Assembly (NCBI GenBank): GCA_038523655.1
Contig: JBCBJG010000189.1
Coordinates: forward strand, 1-6,631
Source of the DNA: CALHAX01 sp038523655
GTDB lineage: Bacteria; Pseudomonadota; Alphaproteobacteria; Rhizobiales; CALHAX01
Length of the DNA: 6,631 bases
Direction: 5' to 3'
How positions within the stretch are numbered: the stretch's first letter is position 1; every line of letters starts with the position of its first letter. Position numbers and translations under genes: made by a program. Shown in pieces: positions 6,187-6,631 of this stretch. Below the pieces are notes generated by a model. The model made no database searches. It saw nothing but the letters and a program-made list of their open reading frames with translations, and was not told the origin of the DNA.

Positions 6187-6277
6187 CCCCGCCCCTTGCA
6201 AGCAGCGTCGCCCCGCGCGATCTTCGAAGTCCAGCCGGTCGTAAGTGCGGCGTACAAACCCGGGTACACCGGCGGGG
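6187..6277 (+). promoter_or_regulatory. Possible paired leader of the DUF2794 gene
   Basis: CCCCGCC (6187-6193) can pair with GGCGGGG (6271-6277), ending 12 nt before the DUF2794 ATG. An exclusive alternative is GCCGGT (6234-6239) with ACCGGC (6268-6273), extended by GTAC/GTAC (6252-6255 with 6264-6267). Both share 6271-6273, so they could be two alternative folds. In such GC-rich DNA, pairings of this length also arise by chance, so this is only a suggestion. Confidence 0.2.
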
Positions 6278-6289
6278 CAAGCGAAGCTG

Positions 6290-6631
6290 ATGAGCAAGGA
6301 GGCGTCGTTGAGCGACAGCGAACCAATAACCGAGCGCCCCGCAAGACCAGACGCGCGGGGCGCAACCGTCACCAGGCTCCCGAAGCAGGCGCCAAGATCA
6401 GCGTCGACCACACCCGAGCCGCCGACACGCAAGGCGCCGCTGCCGATTTGCTTTAATCGACAAGAGCTCTACCTCATCATGAATGTCTATGGCCGCCAGG
6501 TCGCGGCCGGCGAGTGGCGCGACTACGCTATCGACATGCTCAAGGACCGAGCGGTTTTCTCAATCTTCCGCCACGCGAGCGAGTTCCCGCTCTATCGGAT
6601 CGAGAAAAACCCGAAGCTCGCGCGAAAGCAG
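6290..6631 (+). CDS. DUF2794 family protein (N-terminal 114 residues, gene cut by window edge)
   Basis: A frame opens at ATG 6290 and runs to the window edge without a stop. Residues 1-50 are polar and Pro/Ala/Arg-rich and look disordered. From about residue 54 the sequence CFNRQELYLIMNVYGRQVAA matches the conserved core of DUF2794, followed by GEWRDYAIDMLKDRAVFSIF (74-93) and LYRIEKNPKLARKQ (101-114). These are alphaproteobacterial proteins of roughly 110-150 residues with no known function. An in-frame stop at 6242-6244 limits the N-terminus; the only other upstream candidate is GTG at 6245. No strong Shine-Dalgarno precedes 6290 (GAAG at 6283-6286 is close but weak). The family and frame are convincing, the start less so. 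The gene is 420 nt downstream of DUF1223, likely with its own promoter in the AT-rich patch at 6093-6139. Confidence 0.9.
   Translation, partial: MSKEASLSDSEPITERPARPDARGATVTRLPKQAPRSASTTPEPPTRKAPLPICFNRQELYLIMNVYGRQVAAGEWRDYAIDMLKDRAVFSIFRHASEFPLYRIEKNPKLARKQ

Larger units (their letters stand above)
5870..6289. other. 420-bp gene-free region with tandem inverted repeats and an AT-rich patch
   Basis: Open frames on both strands here are GC-rich shadows without recognisable protein features. The region splits into four parts. 5870-5923 is GC-rich, with only a short GTCC-acgc-GGAC hairpin at 5900-5911. 5924-6077 is a run of inverted repeats listed separately. 6093-6139 is a clearly AT-rich island in otherwise GC-rich DNA and probably holds promoter sequence, perhaps for the DUF2794 gene. 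6140-6289 is the likely DUF2794 leader, with possible long-range pairings. No tRNA, SRP RNA, 6S, tmRNA or RNase P signature was recognised. Confidence 0.6.

Noticed and set aside
5694..6365. Minus-strand open frame of 223 codons across the end of DUF1223 and the gene-free region
   Set aside because: Arg/Ala/Ser-rich composition typical of a GC-rich shadow, no domain, and it overlaps both DUF1223 and the start of DUF2794.
6196..6456. Plus-strand open frame of 86 codons
   Set aside because: It overlaps the DUF2794 gene in another frame, whose conserved residues clearly continue past it to the window edge.

Overview
The window looks like chromosomal DNA of a high-GC alphaproteobacterium, most likely of the Rhizobiales/Hyphomicrobiales type. 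This rests on the protein sequences, on a DUF2794 protein (a family I know only from alphaproteobacteria), and on the order ccmC-ccmB-ccmA / acnA / DUF1223 / DUF2794, which I recall as typical of that group. There is no IS element, phage gene, CRISPR array, tRNA or rRNA.

Left part (1-1820, minus strand): the start of the cytochrome c maturation operon, read right to left as ccmA, ccmB, ccmC. ccmA and ccmB overlap by four bases (ATGA). ccmB and ccmC are separated by 171 nt holding a hairpin whose loop carries a 7-bp tandem repeat. ccmC runs off the left edge. CcmA is the ATPase and CcmB and CcmC are membrane partners; together they deliver haem for attachment to periplasmic c-type apocytochromes.

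Middle (1821-4804): a 203-bp divergent promoter region with overlapping -10-like boxes on the two strands, then acnA on the plus strand, a complete 926-residue aconitase with all three Fe-S cysteines and an apparent insertion of about 30 residues in a linker.

Right part (4805-6631): a secreted DUF1223 protein with a CxxC motif, then a 420-bp stretch without a convincing gene, then the 5' part of a DUF2794 gene that leaves the window on the right. The gene-free stretch holds the least explained signal here: consecutive inverted repeats (5924-5943, 5943-6021, 6022-6052, 6064-6077), including perfect 11-bp and 13-bp stems that abut. They may encode an unrecognised structured RNA or a regulatory/terminator array. 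Its strand cannot be settled by eye; a weak promoter-like pair slightly favours the minus strand.

Functionally the window joins haem and Fe-S dependent respiratory metabolism (cytochrome c maturation and the TCA cycle) with two poorly characterised conserved proteins. I see no defence system or mobile cargo. The genes themselves are ordinary, and the novelty, if any, lies in the intergenic regions.
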